A program made the position numbers and the translations under genes. From assembly GCA_958450365.1 (NCBI GenBank), contig CAUEEP010000754.1:652001-716000 (forward strand): a stretch of DNA of 64,000 bases, given 5' to 3'. The notes beneath the pieces are model-generated. The model was not told where the DNA came from, did not search any database, and saw only the letters and a list, made by a program, of their open reading frames with translations. The stretch is from Mesorhabditis belari (Eukaryota > Nematoda > Chromadorea > Rhabditida > Rhabditidae). This document shows positions 42,030 to 53,327 of the stretch, one piece after another. Position 1 is the stretch's first letter; each line of letters starts with the position of its first letter.

Positions 42030-42510
42030 AATTTCTTTTCTTTCTTTCTTTCCCTTCTTTCTTTCTCTTCCTTCTCTCTCTCTTCTATCTCTCTTCTTCC
42101 TTTCTCTCTTCCTTCTTTCCCTCTTCCTTCTTTCTCTCTTCCTTCTTTCCCTCTTCCTTCTCTCTCTCTTCCTTCTTTCCCTTCTTTCTTTTCTTTCAAA
42201 TAAACCCTTTTTCTAAAGAAATTGAATCATAATTTAGCTTAGATAATTAGAGTAAAAGGGTTTATTTGAAAGAAAAGAAAGAAAGGAAAGAAGGAAGGGA
42301 AAGAGAGAAGGAAGAGAGAAAGAAGGAAGAGAGAGAGAGAGAAGGAAGGGAAAGAAAGAAGGGAAAGAAGGAAGGGAAAGAGAGAAGGAAGAGAGAGAAA
42401 GATGGAAGAGAGAAAGAAGGGAAAGGAAGAAAGAAGAGAAAGGAAGAAAGAAGGGAAAGAAGGAAGAGAGAGAAGGAAGAGAGAGAAGGAAGAGAGAGAT
42501 GGAAGAGAGA
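42030..42510. repeat. Large foldback: polypyrimidine arm then polypurine arm
   Basis: 42030-42200 is a CTTCCTTTCTCT-type array; 42264-42510 is GAAGGAAAGAGAG-type. Between them, CTTTCAAATAAACCCTTTT and its inverse AAAAGGGTTTATTTGAAAG (42193-42276) make a perfect inner inverted repeat. The spacer AATTTAGCTTAGATAATTAG (42232 on) recurs as a direct repeat after the second arm (about 42517-42541). The arms can form a hairpin, and each is a triplex-prone tract. Confidence 0.88.
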
Positions 42511-42714
42511 AATTTAATCATAACTTAGCTTAGATAATTAGAGAAATCAAGTTGAAAACGAAAAAATGAAAAGAGCAGCTGATAATTTGAACAACTCAAA
42601 CCCAATTTTGATAATATTCTGAAAAACTGAACTGAAAATATGTTTGAAATAAAAAATTCGATAAAATTAAAGAAAAATCAAAGTTTACTTGATTGAACTA
42701 GTAAAGAAATGCTC

Positions 42715-42965
42715 TTTAAAAAGGCTCTAGTAAAGAGATAAAGGCTCTAGTAAAGAAATAAAGGCTCTAGTAAAGAGATAAAGGCTCTAGTAAAGAGATA
42801 AAGGCTCTAGTAAAGAGATAAAGGCTCTAGTAAAGAGATAAAGGCTCTAGTAAAGAGATAAAGGCTCTAGTAAAGAGATAAAGGCTCTAGTAAAGGAATA
42901 AAGGCTCTAGTAAAGAAATAAAGGCTCTAGTAAAGAGATAAAGGCTCTAGTAAAGGAATGCTCTT
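42715..42965. repeat. Minisatellite TAAAGAGATAAAGGCTCTAG (20 bp)
   Basis: About 12 near-identical units, followed by six GGCTATTATCTAAA units (42970-43060). Confidence 0.95.
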
Positions 42966-43274
42966 TAAAAAGGCTATTATCTAAAGGCTATTATCTAAAG
43001 GCTATTATCTAATGGCTATTATCTAATGGCTATTATCTAAATGCTATTATCTAAAGGTTATTTAAAAAGGCTAAATCTGAAATCTTTTTAATTGAAATCT
43101 TTCGATTCAATCAATCATCGAAAACTTGAATTGACTCTCCCATCGAAAACTCTAATTTTGGTGTGAAAGCGGTGCTGAAATTGTGCTGAGATTGTGCTGA
43201 GATTGTAGCAAAAAGGAAAACCTTCAAAAAAACAGATTTAGTAAGAAGAAAGTAAAAAAGAAAGTACAACAATC

Positions 43275-43440
43275 TTGAAGCTGTAGAGTGTGCTACAATC
43301 TTGGAGCTGTAGAGTGTACAACAATCTTGGAGCTGTAGAGTGTGCTACAATCTTGGAGCTGTAGAGTGTGCTACAATCTTGAAGCTGTAGAGTGTGCTAC
43401 AATCTTGGAGCTGTAGAGTGTACTACAATCTTGTAACTCT
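43275..43440. repeat. Minisatellite CTACAATCTTGGAGCTGTAG (27 bp)
   Basis: Six units of TACAATCTTGGAGCTGTAGA with GTGTGC or GTGTAC spacers. Confidence 0.93.
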
Positions 43441-43639
43441 GCAGCACTCAGACTATAGGGGAAAGAAAGAAGATGAATTGAATTTGCTAACAAAAACTGA
43501 AAAATGGAATTCACTGAGCTTTTGGCAGTGGCTGGGTTAAGCGCTTTATTAGAAGGTTTGTTGTAAGCTATTGAATCTGTAAAATCAGTCAATAAATGCC
43601 TCTTCTTGACTAGTTCCTTACATAATCTCAAGCACAGTT

Positions 43640-43930
43640 TAGGCTAGGCTGGCTTTGGCTTAGGCTGGCTTGGGTTGGCTTGGGTTGGCTTTGGCTTAGG
43701 CTGGCTTTGGCTGGCTTGGCCTAGGCTGGCTTTGGTTGGCTTTGGCTTAGGCTGGCTTGGGTTGGCTTGGCTTAGGCTGGCTTGGGTTGGCTTTGGCTTA
43801 GGCTGGCTTTGGTTGGCTTTGGCTTAAGCTGGCTTGGCTTAGGCTGGCTTGGGCTGGCTTGGCCTAGGCTGGCTTTGGCTTAACCTGGCTTAGGCTAGCT
43901 TTGGTCCAGTTGGCTTAGGCTAGGCTTAGA
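43640..43930. repeat. Minisatellite GGCTTAGGCTGGCTTTGGCT
   Basis: GGCTTAGGCTGG, CTTTGGCT and CTTGGGTTGG units. Related to 31675-31950. Confidence 0.88.
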
Positions 43931-44559
43931 CTCAAAAAGCTATTGACCGCCATTCTTTCACCAACGATATCTTTGTTTCCATCTTTGTTCTTTTAAGTAG
44001 ACACCCCAGCAGCAATAGGATAGAGCTCATTAGTATTTGATAGCTTATTTGTATTCGGCTGGTAAGCGAAAGTTCGAAGTTCGAATCCCAGACTTGGTTT
44101 TTAGCTTTAAGCCAGAACTAGTTGCTTAACTGGTTAACTGGTTAACTGTTTAACTGTTTAACTCTCACGGAAATAGCTCAAAGCCTCAAAAAAAAGCCTA
44201 AAACAAAGCTCCTATATTTTCTAGTCCATGTGACAATCCCAAATCGATGAGTCTACGGAATTGATTACTTATCGTTGTTTCACGAAGGGAAAACACTTGC
44301 TCAGATGAAGGAATGAGAGGCGGCAGAGAAAAAAGGGGAATCGGAGAAAAGAGGCGAGAGTTGGGAATGGGTTCTAGAGGGGAAAGGAAAAGGGGTGGAC
44401 CTTGGGAGGGGAAAGGGCGAGGGTAGGCATGGAGAGCTTATTTCAGTCATTTCCCCTTGAAAATCCCCCAAAAACCGTTTTTGTTTCTATAAACATTTTC
44501 GATTCGATTTGATTGGTTGCCCGTTGTTTATTGGGATTTTGATCTAGATTTGGATAGAT

Positions 44560-45305
44560 TCTGGACGAGATTCTGGAGATTGTGGAGAAGTTCTGAAGGA
44601 GATTCTGGACTAGATTCTGGAGAAGGTTCTGGAGATTTTGTAGAAGATTCTGGAGAAGATTCTGAAGGAGATTCTGGAGAAGATTCTGGAGAAGGTTCTG
44701 GAGAAGATTCTGGAGAAGATTCTGGACAAGAACTAGAGCCTGGAGAAGAACTAGATTCTGGAGAAGAACTAGAGCCTGGACGAGATTCTGGACAAGATTC
44801 TGGAGAAGATTCTAGAGAAGATTCTGGAGAAGAACCAGAGCCTGAACGAGAACTAGAGCCTGGACAAGCACTAGATTCTGGAGAAGAACTAGAGCCTGGA
44901 CGAGATTCTGGACAAGATTCTGGAGAAGATTCTGGACTAGATTCTGGAGAAGATTCTGGAGAAGATTCTGGAGAAGAACCAGAGCCTGGACAAGCACTAG
45001 ATTCTGGAGAAGAACTAGATTCTGGAGAAGATTCTGGAGAAGAACCAGAGCCTGGACAAGCACTAGATTCTGGAGAAGAACTAGAGCCTGAACGAGAACT
45101 AGAGCCTGGACAAGAACCAGAGCTTGAACGAGAACTAGAGCCTGGACAAGCTTCTGAACGAGAACTAGAGCCTGGACAAGCTTCTGAACGAGAACTAGAG
45201 CCTGGACAAGCTTCTGAACGAGAACTAGAGCCTGGACAAGCTTCTGAACAAGAACTAGAGTCTGGACAAGCTTCTGAACAAGAACTAGAGCCTAGCAAGA
45301 CCTAG
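44560..45305 (+). repeat. Codon-phased minisatellite (DSGE / ELEPGQ repeats)
   Basis: Units are GATTCTGGAGAA (12 bp) and GAACTAGAGCCTGGACAA (18 bp), all multiples of three, so one frame stays open from 44517 to 45305 and reads DSGEDSGEELEPGQAL-type repeats. Long frames stay open on the other strand as well. It has no signal peptide or unique C-terminus. It lies ~370 bp before gcy-like A. A low-complexity acidic protein cannot be excluded, but a minisatellite is the simpler reading. Confidence 0.8.
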
Positions 45306-45404
45306 ATCCTGGACAAGGCTTCAAGTATTTCTGTTATTTTCTAAAGTTCATTGAACTTCAAATTAAAGCTCAAATTCGAGTTCTTTTTCTTCAACTTCTA
45401 CTAT

Positions 45405-45475
45405 TATTGTTTCAACTTCTACTTCATACTTCTACTTCTACTTCTACTTCTACTTCTACTTCGACTTCGACCTCT
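45405..45475. repeat. Microsatellite (ACTTCT)n
   Basis: About ten ACTTCT hexamers upstream of gcy-like A. Confidence 0.9.
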
Positions 45476-45675
45476 ATTCAATCACCACCATTCTTGCTCA
45501 ATTCCCTTCTCTCTTATCCACTTAAGAGCTCTACTTAATCGTAAGAGCCCTAGGAGTTCTGTAAGAGTCCTCGGAGTTCTGTAAGAGTAGGAACTCTGTA
45601 AGAGTCCTCGGAATTCTGCCCTTGCCTTCTTTCCCTCCAAAAATTCCCTCAATTCCTCAAAAATCCAGATGTCAA

Positions 45676-46576
45676 ATGCGGTGGTTTTTCCTATCCATCG
45701 TCATCTTTTCAACTCAAGCAGAGAACCCAAACTATTCTCTAAACTCTCTAAACACTCACCAAGATCACCAAGATGATCAATCGACTTTCGCTCGTCCACC
45801 ATTTCCCTTCAATCTCCTCGTGATTCTGCCAGCAATTCGCACCAAAATGAACACATTTGGGATGACAATTCGAAATTGCAAGCCAGTCTTTGAAATCGCC
45901 GTCCAAGACGTTGAAAGAATGGGTTTATTGCCAAAAGGTTGGGCTAATATTACCTATTACGATTCTAGATATTGGGAAGATCCATCATTAGCTGAACGCT
46001 GGTCAACAGTTGGAATGATCGAAGCCTATAGTGAGAAGAGATTAGACGCTATCTTTGGATTTATCGACCAATATGGCTTAGCAACTGTCTCTAAATCAGC
46101 AGCTGGATTAGGGAACGGTTTCCCAGTCTTCACTACAGCTGGAATGGCTTTTATTCTAGGCAACGACAAGAGTTTTCCATTGCTTACGAGGATGAGTGGT
46201 TCGTATATGCATTTGGGTCTAGCCGCTTATCACCTTTTTGCTCAACGAGCCACTGATGAGCCTCGGCGGCCGCAAAGCTTAGAAGAAATGAACTATATGA
46301 ATCTTTTATTCATGATGCATGATAAGAAAAAAGCGATGAATGTGATTAAAAGCGATGAGGCGGCGTCTCCACAATCGCAGACGGAGGAGTTGCTCAGTTC
46401 TGAATGCTTTTTTGGGCTGCAAGGGATCAAAGCGGTGATGGAATGGCAAAATCCACAGTATAAGAAATATTGGGCGAGCATGGGCGGCACACCGTTTATG
46501 GCGTTTGATGAGGATTTGGTGACGTCTAGCGAAACGTACACGCAATGGTTGAAGGATCAATCGTTTCGGACAAACG
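45676..46576 (+). CDS. Receptor guanylyl cyclase-like ectodomain gene A (first exon, partial)
   Basis: A single 901 nt exon encodes 300 residues plus one base. I place the start at 45676, where MRWFFLSIVIFSTQAENP gives a clean signal peptide; an upstream in-frame ATG at 45622 would put 18 polar residues before it. TCCAG at 45665-45669 could be a trans-splice acceptor. The mature part opens with FNLLVILPAI and NTFGMTIRNCKPVFEIAVQD, followed by LDAIFGFIDQYGLATVSKSA, GFPVFTTAGM and FPLLTRMSGSY, matching the N-terminal lobe of the ANF-receptor domain in nematode gcy proteins. Conserved Cys lie in RNCKP and SSECFFGL; WANIT is an N-glycosylation site. The exon closes with ETYTQWLKDQSFRTN and donor G/GTTCGT at 46577, the same place and phase as in genes B and C. 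I found no further exons before 60834, so it may be a pseudogene or have distant exons. Confidence 0.82.
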
Positions 46577-46582
46577 GTTCGT
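46577..46582 (+). promoter_or_regulatory. 5' splice site of gcy-like A
   Basis: GTTCGT, a weak donor by nematode standards (GTGAGT in genes B and C). Reading past it enters a TTAGGC-like tract (46605-46635) and hits a stop at 46731, which supports an intron here or a decayed gene. Confidence 0.6.
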
Positions 46583-46721
46583 GCTTTTATTGGAGATTTT
46601 GTCTTAGGCTTAGGCTTAAGCTCAGGCTTAGGCCATTTGTTATTGGAAAACAGAGATTTGAGCGCTTTTTGATATTGGAAAATGGAGATTTGATCGTTTT
46701 TTTGCTATTGGCAATCCATTG

Positions 46722-46876
46722 CATACTTTGAGCTCAAATTTCTCGGTGTACAGCTGTCCAATTTCAATCTTTTTGTTATCATTAGATTCGCCACGTCTTT
46801 CTCTATCGATTGGTAGAAAAACGACTAAAATTGGACAACCAGACACCAAGAAATTTGATCTTAAAGTTGCCGATAC
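46722..46876. mobile_element. Small foldback element downstream of gcy-like A exon
   Basis: The left arm CAAATTTCTCGGTGTACAGC (46734 on), TGTCCAATTT and the right arm AAAATTGGACAACCAGACAC, CAAGAAATTTG (46828-46857) are inverted, about 45 bp with mismatches. It lies in the presumed intron. Confidence 0.7.
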
Positions 46877-46934
46877 TTTAAGTTGTTGGCAAGGGACGGA
46901 GCGCGTATATAAGGCGTCCCATCCCGTCATTGGC

Positions 46935-47035
46935 AATCTAACCATTGAATCTAACCATTGAATCTAACTATTGAATCTAACCATTGAACCTAGCCATTGA
47001 ATCTAACCATTGAATCTAACCATTGAATTCCTTGT
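46935..47035. repeat. Short array CATTGAATCTAAC (13-14 bp)
   Basis: About seven units of AACCATTGAATCT. Confidence 0.85.
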
Positions 47036-47084
47036 TTCTCTTTTCAGAGGCTTTCAAACTCTAAGTAAAGACCTAAGCTGGACC

Positions 47085-47290
47085 AGAACTCTAAGTACAG
47101 GCCAAGGTTTAGCTAGATTCTAGGCCAAGATCTAGCTAGATTCTAGGCCAAGATCTAGCTGGATTCTAGGCCAAGATCTAGCTAGATTCTAGGCCAAGAT
47201 CTAGCTAGATTCTAGGCCAAAGTTTAGCTGGATTCTAGGCCAAGATCTAGCTAGATTCTAGGCCAAGGTCTAGCTAGATCCTTGACTAGA
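47085..47290. repeat. Minisatellite GATTCTAGGCCAAGATCTAG (~23 bp)
   Basis: About nine units of CTAGCTAGATTCTAGGCCAA with AGATCTAG or AGTTTAG variants. Confidence 0.92.
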
Positions 47291-47439
47291 CCAACTACAG
47301 TAAACCTAGACTAGCTCCAGGAACTTTGTGCTCTTGTAAACGTCCCTATCTAATGCATCGGGTGCTTCGAGTTCTTCACTTTCCTCCCTTTCCTTTAACC
47401 GTTTGAATCACAAGAAATGCGAAGAATTGCATCAGAAAG

Positions 47440-47560
47440 CTTGTGTTTACAGCCACAAAGTACAGCCAGCGTTTAAGCGTCCAGCCCGTAAACGCACCAA
47501 ATCTAGCACAGAACGAAGGGAAAAGGTTGTAGATCTGTGCTAGAGGATGTGTGTTTTGGA
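47440..47560. repeat. Inverted copies of the dispersed ~50 bp motif
   Basis: GTGTTTACAGCCACAAAGTA (minus-sense), then CGTAAACGCACCAAATCTAG (plus-sense), then ATCTGTGCTAGAGGATGTGT (minus-sense). Three partial motif copies in alternating orientation can pair. A further plus-sense copy lies at 47331-47362. Confidence 0.55.
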
Positions 47561-48159
47561 GGGAGAAGACACAGAGAATCGGAGTTTTACTAGATTACTT
47601 CAATTTTTCATTTATATTTTTTTTTTTTTTTTATAATTAATTTAAATACTTCAATCTATCATTATTCAAAGCCAATCTTTCCCCATCCAATCAAAAAATC
47701 AAAAATCCGAAAATCAAAAACCCTCAATTTTCTCTCTAAAACCTTTCCAAAGCCTTCCAAAGCCTTCCAAAATCTTTCCAAACCATTTCCAAATTAAATA
47801 AAAACATTATTTCATCAATCTTTAATCTTTTCAGACCAAAAACAATTCCCGTTTCTCATTTAGAAATCGATTTTTGCTATTTCTTCACTTTTTTCTCTTC
47901 TTTAAACTAAAAGAAAGAAACTTTCTGTGTTCTTTTTTCTTTCTTTTCTCTTTTCTCGCTTCTTTTTCTGGTTAAAGAGCTAGAGCTTTGAATTTTTTAT
48001 CACTTTCCCCAAAAAAACCCTTTATTTTCCTTTATTTTCCCTTATTTTCCCTTCTTTTATTGCTCTTTTTTGAATAGAAATTTATGCACATATTGAGATT
48101 TTAAAAAAATGGTAATCAAACAAGGCGTTATTTCTCGCTTTTTTTCTTTAGAAATAAGC

Positions 48160-48870
48160 AAAACTGGATAGAAAGCCGATCAAAAGAACAAAAAGAACAA
48201 AAACAAAACAAACAAACAAACAAACAAACAAACAAACAACTGGTTAAAAGACCAGCTCCAGAGCTAGATAAGAGCCAGCTCTAGAGCTAGATAAGAGCCA
48301 TCTCCAGAACTAGATAAAGCCAGCTCTAGAGTTAGATAAGAGCTAGCTCCAGAGCTAGATAAGAGCCAGCTCTAGAGCTAGATAAGAGCCAGCTCCAGAG
48401 CTAGATAAGAGCCAGCTCTAGAGCTTTAAATCACTTTATTTTACACTTTACTTTACAAAGAATCCCTTGTAAATATAAATAGTCCCTTTAAGCCTGAATT
48501 TAAGCTGTAAATGTAGGAAAGAAAGTAAAGAAATTTCCCTTTTCCTGAGATTAGCGTCTAGAAACAAGGATTTCTAGTTAAATTCGCCTTTTAACTAAAG
48601 ATTAGCGTCTAGAAACGAGGATTTCAGTTGAAACTTTGACTTTGCTTTATTTTCCCAGCAAAAATGACCGCTCAAGCTAATTGGGTTCACTTTTTTGCAG
48701 TCGTAGAGCAAAATTGTTTCAGTTTCAGCAAAACTGGATAGAAAGTCAATCAAAAAAACCAAAAACTGGTTAAAAGACCAGCTCCAGAGCTAGATAAAGG
48801 CTTTAATTCACTTTTCTTTACACTTTATTTTACGAATAAAAGCCTAAACTTAATCTCTAAATGTAGGAAA
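48160..48870. repeat. Imperfect duplication around CCAGCTCTAGAGCTAGATAA array
   Basis: GCAAAACTGGATAGAAAG, AACTGGTTAAAAGACCAGCT, CCAGAGCTAGATAA, CACTTT-TTTTACACTTTA and AAATGTAGGAAAG occur in order at 48168-48520 and again at 48727-48870. The first copy contains an expanded 23 bp array (48255-48430) of GAGCCAGCTCTAGAGCTAGA; the second has one unit. This shows array growth inside one duplicate. Confidence 0.82.
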
Positions 48871-48939
48871 GTCAATTTTTTTGATGTGGAAAAGTATTGG
48901 GTTGAAATTTCAATGGGAAACAACTCTGGATCTTTGTCT

Positions 48940-49300
48940 TTCTTTGGAGCTTCGTCTTTCTCTAGAGCTTTGTCTTCCTCTAGAGCTTCGTCTTTCTCTA
49001 GAGCTTTGTCTTCCTCTAGAGCTTCGTCTTTCTCTAGAGCTTCGTCTTTCTCTAGAGCTTCGTCTTTCTCTAGAGCTTCGTCTTTCTCTAGAGCTTCGTC
49101 TTTCTCTAGAGCTTCGTCTTTCTCTAGAGCTTTGTCTTTCTCTAGAGCTTCGTCTTTCTCTAGAGCTTCGTCTTTCTCTAGAGCTTCATCTTTCTCTAGA
49201 GCTTCGTCTTTCTCTAGAGCTTCGTCTTCCTCTAGAGCTTCGTCTTTCTCTAGAGCTTCGTCTTTCTCTAGAGCTTCGTCTTTCCCTAGTGCTTTCTCTA
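48940..49300. repeat. Minisatellite AGAGCTTCGTCTTTCTCT (18 bp)
   Basis: About 20 units, six codons each, so frames on both strands are open (Glu-Lys-Asp-Glu-Ala-Leu repeats on the minus strand). AGAGCTT variants with TCCTCT recur. No unique protein ends are visible. Confidence 0.93.
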
Positions 49301-49435
49301 CTTCTTTGTGCCGATTTGTAAAGAAGATCAAATGGCTGAGAATGAAAAGAAATTCGAGCTTTTTAAAGGAAAGGAATTTTTGATTGATTTGATTTCTTTT
49401 GCTTAAACTAACCATATCTTTGCTTTTGTACTGTT

Positions 49436-50065
49436 CTTACCGTAAATACTGTAATAGTACCCCATCCCCATAATGACGATGCGGAGCGTTGTGTAGTCTA
49501 GCTTTGAACGAGTTTTTCTCGATACTGGCTTATGCTAAAATGCTCGTTTTGGTATCAAAAAATAGCCCTGAATTTCAGCTTTCATTTAATACCTAAACGA
49601 ACACTGTAGCATAAAAGGGTGGCGAGAAAAATGCATTTAAAGTTAGACTACGCGATGCTCCGACCGGCATTATCGGGGGGAGGGGCTACGATATGCTTTT
49701 CTTTTTCTTAGTTTAGCTTAACCTTTATCTACTCTAATTCAATTTAGAACAATAATTTAAGCATACCGTATGACTGTAATAGTACCCCAGCCCCATAATG
49801 ACGATGCGGAGCCTTGTGTAGTCTAGCTTTGAACGAGTTTTTCTCAATACTGGTTTATGCTAAAATGTTCGTTTTGGTACCAAAAAATAGCCCTCAATTT
49901 CAGCTATTTTTTGATACCAAAGACGCATTTTTTGGAAGTACGGGCGCTTTGAAAAACAATGAAATACTAAAAAACTTTTGCGACTACGCGACTTGCGAAC
50001 TTTTGCGACTGCGACTACGCGACTGTACGAGGGGGGTGGGGTACTATTACAGTATTTACGGTAAG
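49436..50065. mobile_element. MITE pair with shared TTACCGTAAATACTG terminus
   Basis: The left end ACCGTAAATACTGTAATAGT (49439 on) is the inverse of the right end, which finishes TACTATTACAGTATTTACGG (50041 on). Inside, 49463-49690 is itself an inverted repeat (CCCATAATGACGATGCGGAG left; CTCCGACCGGCATTATCGGG right) and a second left terminus (CCCCATAATGACGATGCGGA) begins near 49790. Two related elements are adjacent or nested. No transposase is present. Confidence 0.8.
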
Positions 50066-50219
50066 CAAAAAAAAACAAGCAATCTTTGAGCAATCTCATC
50101 TTGGAGAACGTTTTCTCAAGGGTTTTCTTGAAATGCAAAAACAAAGGCGGATATAATTTCAGTTCCCATCGATAGAAAGGATTTGGCATTCTTTTGAAGA
50201 AAAAAAAAGGGTTTCAAGG

Positions 50220-50432
50220 TATTCTTCTTCCTTTTCTTCTTCCCTTTCTTCTTCCCTTTCTTCTTCCCTTTCTTCTTCCTCTTCTTCCTCCTTTCCTTCT
50301 CCATCTTCTCCCTCTTCTCCCTCTTCTTCTCCCTCCTTCTCCCTCTTCTTCCTCCTTTCCTTCTCCCTCTTCTTCTCCCTCTTCTTCTTCCTCTTCTTCC
50401 CTCTTCTCCCTCTTCTTCTTCCTCCTTTCATT
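50220..50432. repeat. Pyrimidine array CTTCTTCCCTTTCTTCTTCC
   Basis: Irregular CTTCTTCC and CTTCTCCC units. Glu/Arg/Lys-rich minus frames are artefacts. Confidence 0.88.
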
Positions 50433-50824
50433 TGGAGCATTGCATTTGCACTTTTCCGTCTTTTTCCCGAAAAATTTCCCCAAATTCTCGAAAATTCAAA
50501 TCCCAGCCTGGGAAAATGAAGAGTCAGCAATGAACTTAAACAAGTAACTTAACTTTTCCAAAATCTTGAAATTCACGTTCTCTAACACTCTAGAGCTTTA
50601 AAAATCAACTAAAGAAGAAAAATTGCGCCAAAAAGGTTGCCAAAAGGGCGCTAAAAAGGCGCCAAAAAGGTTGCCAGAAAGGCACCAAAAGTTTTGCCAA
50701 AAGATCCAGCGCTTAATTCTGTAAACGCATCTTGTCTAGTGCACTGAGTTCTGCACTAAAACGGCACAAAGCATCAGGATCAAAGCGAAGAATCGAGCCT
50801 GCGCGAGGAAATGTTCATTCGCCA

Positions 50825-51025
50825 AGCACAAAGTACAGTAAAGTACAATGCACAGTAAAGTACAATGCACAGTAAAGTACCTTTAACCTTAGCCAGCAAG
50901 CTTCCTCAAGATCAAAGAAGCGACTAATTTCCCTTTTTGGCGCTGCTTTGATCTTGAGGAAGCTTAAAGCAATTGACCTACTGTACATTGTCTACTGTGC
51001 ATTGTGCTTTACTTTCCCTTTCTGC
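50825..51025. mobile_element. Foldback, inner arms 20 bp perfect
   Basis: AAGCTTCCTCAAGATCAAAG (50899-50918) is the exact inverse of CTTTGATCTTGAGGAAGCTT (50948-50967). Farther out, AAAGTACAATGCACAGTAAA and TGTCTACTGTGCATTGTGCT also pair. No ORF. Confidence 0.78.
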
Positions 51026-51336
51026 CAATTTCTCTTTCTTGAAAAACAATCAATAACTTTTCGCAAAGTAGGGAAAAATCTCAATTTTCCAGCTCAATTT
51101 TGCAGGGATCGTTTTTGCAAGCGTTTCTCTTTCAATTCTCTTTCAATTCTCTTTCAATTTCTCTGCAATAAACCCGTTTCTCTAGAGATTTTCGCAATCA
51201 CTTTTCTCTTTTTCTCTCCGAGTTTTTCTTCCATAAAAACCTTCTTTCTTATCAATCATTACCATTAAAAAGGAGAGAAAGGAGAAGATAAAAATCTCGC
51301 TTGTCTCCTGCAAACATTTGACTGTAAGTTGATGGG

Positions 51337-52950
51337 GAAAATCATTGGAAATCATTGGAAATCATTAGAAATCATTGGAAATCATTGGAAATCATTGGAA
51401 ATCATTGGAAATCATTGGAAATCATTAGAAAGCATTAGAAATCATTGGAAATCATTGGAAATCATTGGAAATCATTGGAAATCATTCTAAAATCATTGGA
51501 AAGCATTGGAAATCATTGGAAATCATTCTAAAATCATTGGAAATCATTGGAAATCATTGGAAATCATTCTAAAATCATTGGAAAGCATTGGAAATCATTG
51601 GAAATCATTCTAAAATCATTGGAAATCATTGGAAATCATTGGAAATCATTCTAAAATCATTGGAAAGCATTGGAAATCATTCCAAATCATTCCAAATCAT
51701 TGGAAATCATTGGAAATCATTAGAAATCATTGGAAATCATTGGAAATCATTGGAAATCATTAGAAAGCATTAGAAATCATTGGAAATCATTGGAAATCAT
51801 TGGAAATCATTAGAAAGCATTAGAAATCATTGGAAATCATTGGAAATCATTGGAAATCATTGGAAATCATTCTAAAATCATTGGAAATCATTGGAAATCA
51901 TTCCAAATCATTCCAAATCATTGGAAATCATTGGAAATCATTAGAAATCATTGGAAATCATTCTAAAATCATTGGAAATCATTGGAAATCATTAGAAATC
52001 ATTAGAAATCATTGGAAATCATTGGAAATCATTGAAAGCATTGGAAATCATTCCAAATCATTCCAAATCATTCCAAATCATTCCAAATCATTGGAAATCA
52101 TTGGAAATCATTAGAAATCATTGGAAATCATTCGAAATCATTCGAAATCATTACAAATCATTACAAATCATTCGAAATCATTCGAAATCATTCGAAATCA
52201 TCCAAATTCGAAATCATTCGAAATCATTCCAAATCATTCCAAATCAATTGGAAATCATTCCAAATCATTCGAAATCATTCCAACATTCGAAATCATTCGA
52301 AATCATTGGAAATCATTGGAAATCATTCCAAATCATTCCAAATCATTCCAAATCATTCCAAATCATTCCAAATCATTCCAAATCATTCCAAATCATTGGA
52401 AATCATTGGAAATCATTAGAAATCATTGGAAATCATTCTAAAATCATTGGAAATCATTGGAAATCATTAGAAAGCATTAGAAATCATTGGAAATCATTCC
52501 GAAATCATTCGAAATCATTCCGAAATCATTCCAAATCATTCCAAATCATTCCAAATCATTCCAAATCATTGGAAATCATTGGAAATCATTAGAAATCATT
52601 GGAAATCATTCTAAAATCATTGGAAATCATTCTAAAATCATTGGAAATCATTAAAAATCATTGGAAATCATTGGAAATCATTGGAAATCATTGGAAATCA
52701 TTGGAAATCATTGGAAATCATTGGAAATCATTAGAAATCATTCTAAAATCATTAAAAATCATTAAAAATCATTCCAAATCATTCCAAATCATTCCAAATC
52801 ATCCCAAATCATTCCAAATCATCCCAAATCATTCCAAATCATCCCAAATCATTCCAAATCATCCCAAATCATTCCAAATCATCCCAAATCATTCAAAATC
52901 ATTAAATATCATTGAAAACCATTAAAAAATCATTGAAAATCATTAAAAAC
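51337..52950. repeat. Minisatellite GGAAATCATT (10-11 bp), ~1.6 kb
   Basis: About 155 units: GGAAATCATT with AGAAATCATT, CCAAATCATT, CGAAATCATT and CTAAAATCATT variants in blocks. It is the longest array here. The block order (GG then CT or CC then GG) recurs several times, a higher-order repeat. Frames of Ile-Ile-Gly-Asn-His repeats are artefacts. Confidence 0.95.
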
Positions 52951-53170
52951 CCTTGAAAATAGAGGTGAATGCTTAGACCTTTCCTGAAAATTGATTGATT
53001 TCAAGTTTTATTTGAGCTTTTCAAAGCTTTTTCCTCAATTCCTCAGAGTTTTTCACGATGTAGTATCGTGAGAAAATAGATTTATATTTATTCATTTGGT
53101 ACAAACAATAGATAAGCCTAAGCCTAAGCCAAAAATCCAGAGAAAAAAAGCGATGAGAAAAAGAATCAAG

Positions 53171-53240
53171 GTAGCAAGCAGGGCCGAACCCCCGATCTCT
53201 CGAGTCAGAGACCAGGCTCCTAGCCACTCGGCCATGCGGG
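53171..53240 (-). tRNA. tRNA-like module, Leu/Ser-type A box
   Basis: Minus strand: CATGGCCGAGTGGCTAGGAG has the A box typical of class II tRNAs, and GGGTTCGGCCC the B box. The span is about 70 nt, short for class II. The anticodon is not resolved. It is isolated and not in a foldback. Confidence 0.55.
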
Positions 53241-53327
53241 TCATAGAGAGTGGCGGGTCATAACGGCTATTAATACCAGTGGTCCAATTTGCGCTAAGAT
53301 GAAATGATGAAATTTGGGTGAAGAATT

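Noticed and set aside
44030..44095. Weak tRNA-like sequence (AAGTTCGAATCCC)
   Set aside because: A B-box-like match exists, but no acceptable A box or stems were found.
46719..46961. 80-codon plus ORF after gcy-like A as its next exon
   Set aside because: It overlaps a foldback element, and its translation does not resemble the ectodomain or join in phase at an acceptor.
48825..49415. 196-codon minus ORF with EKDEAL repeats
   Set aside because: The 18 bp unit keeps frame automatically; the plus strand is open too, and the non-repeat ends have no signal peptide or domain.
50159..50547. Glu/Arg-rich ORFs over the CTTCTTCC tract
   Set aside because: Low-complexity purine/pyrimidine sequence, no unique domain.
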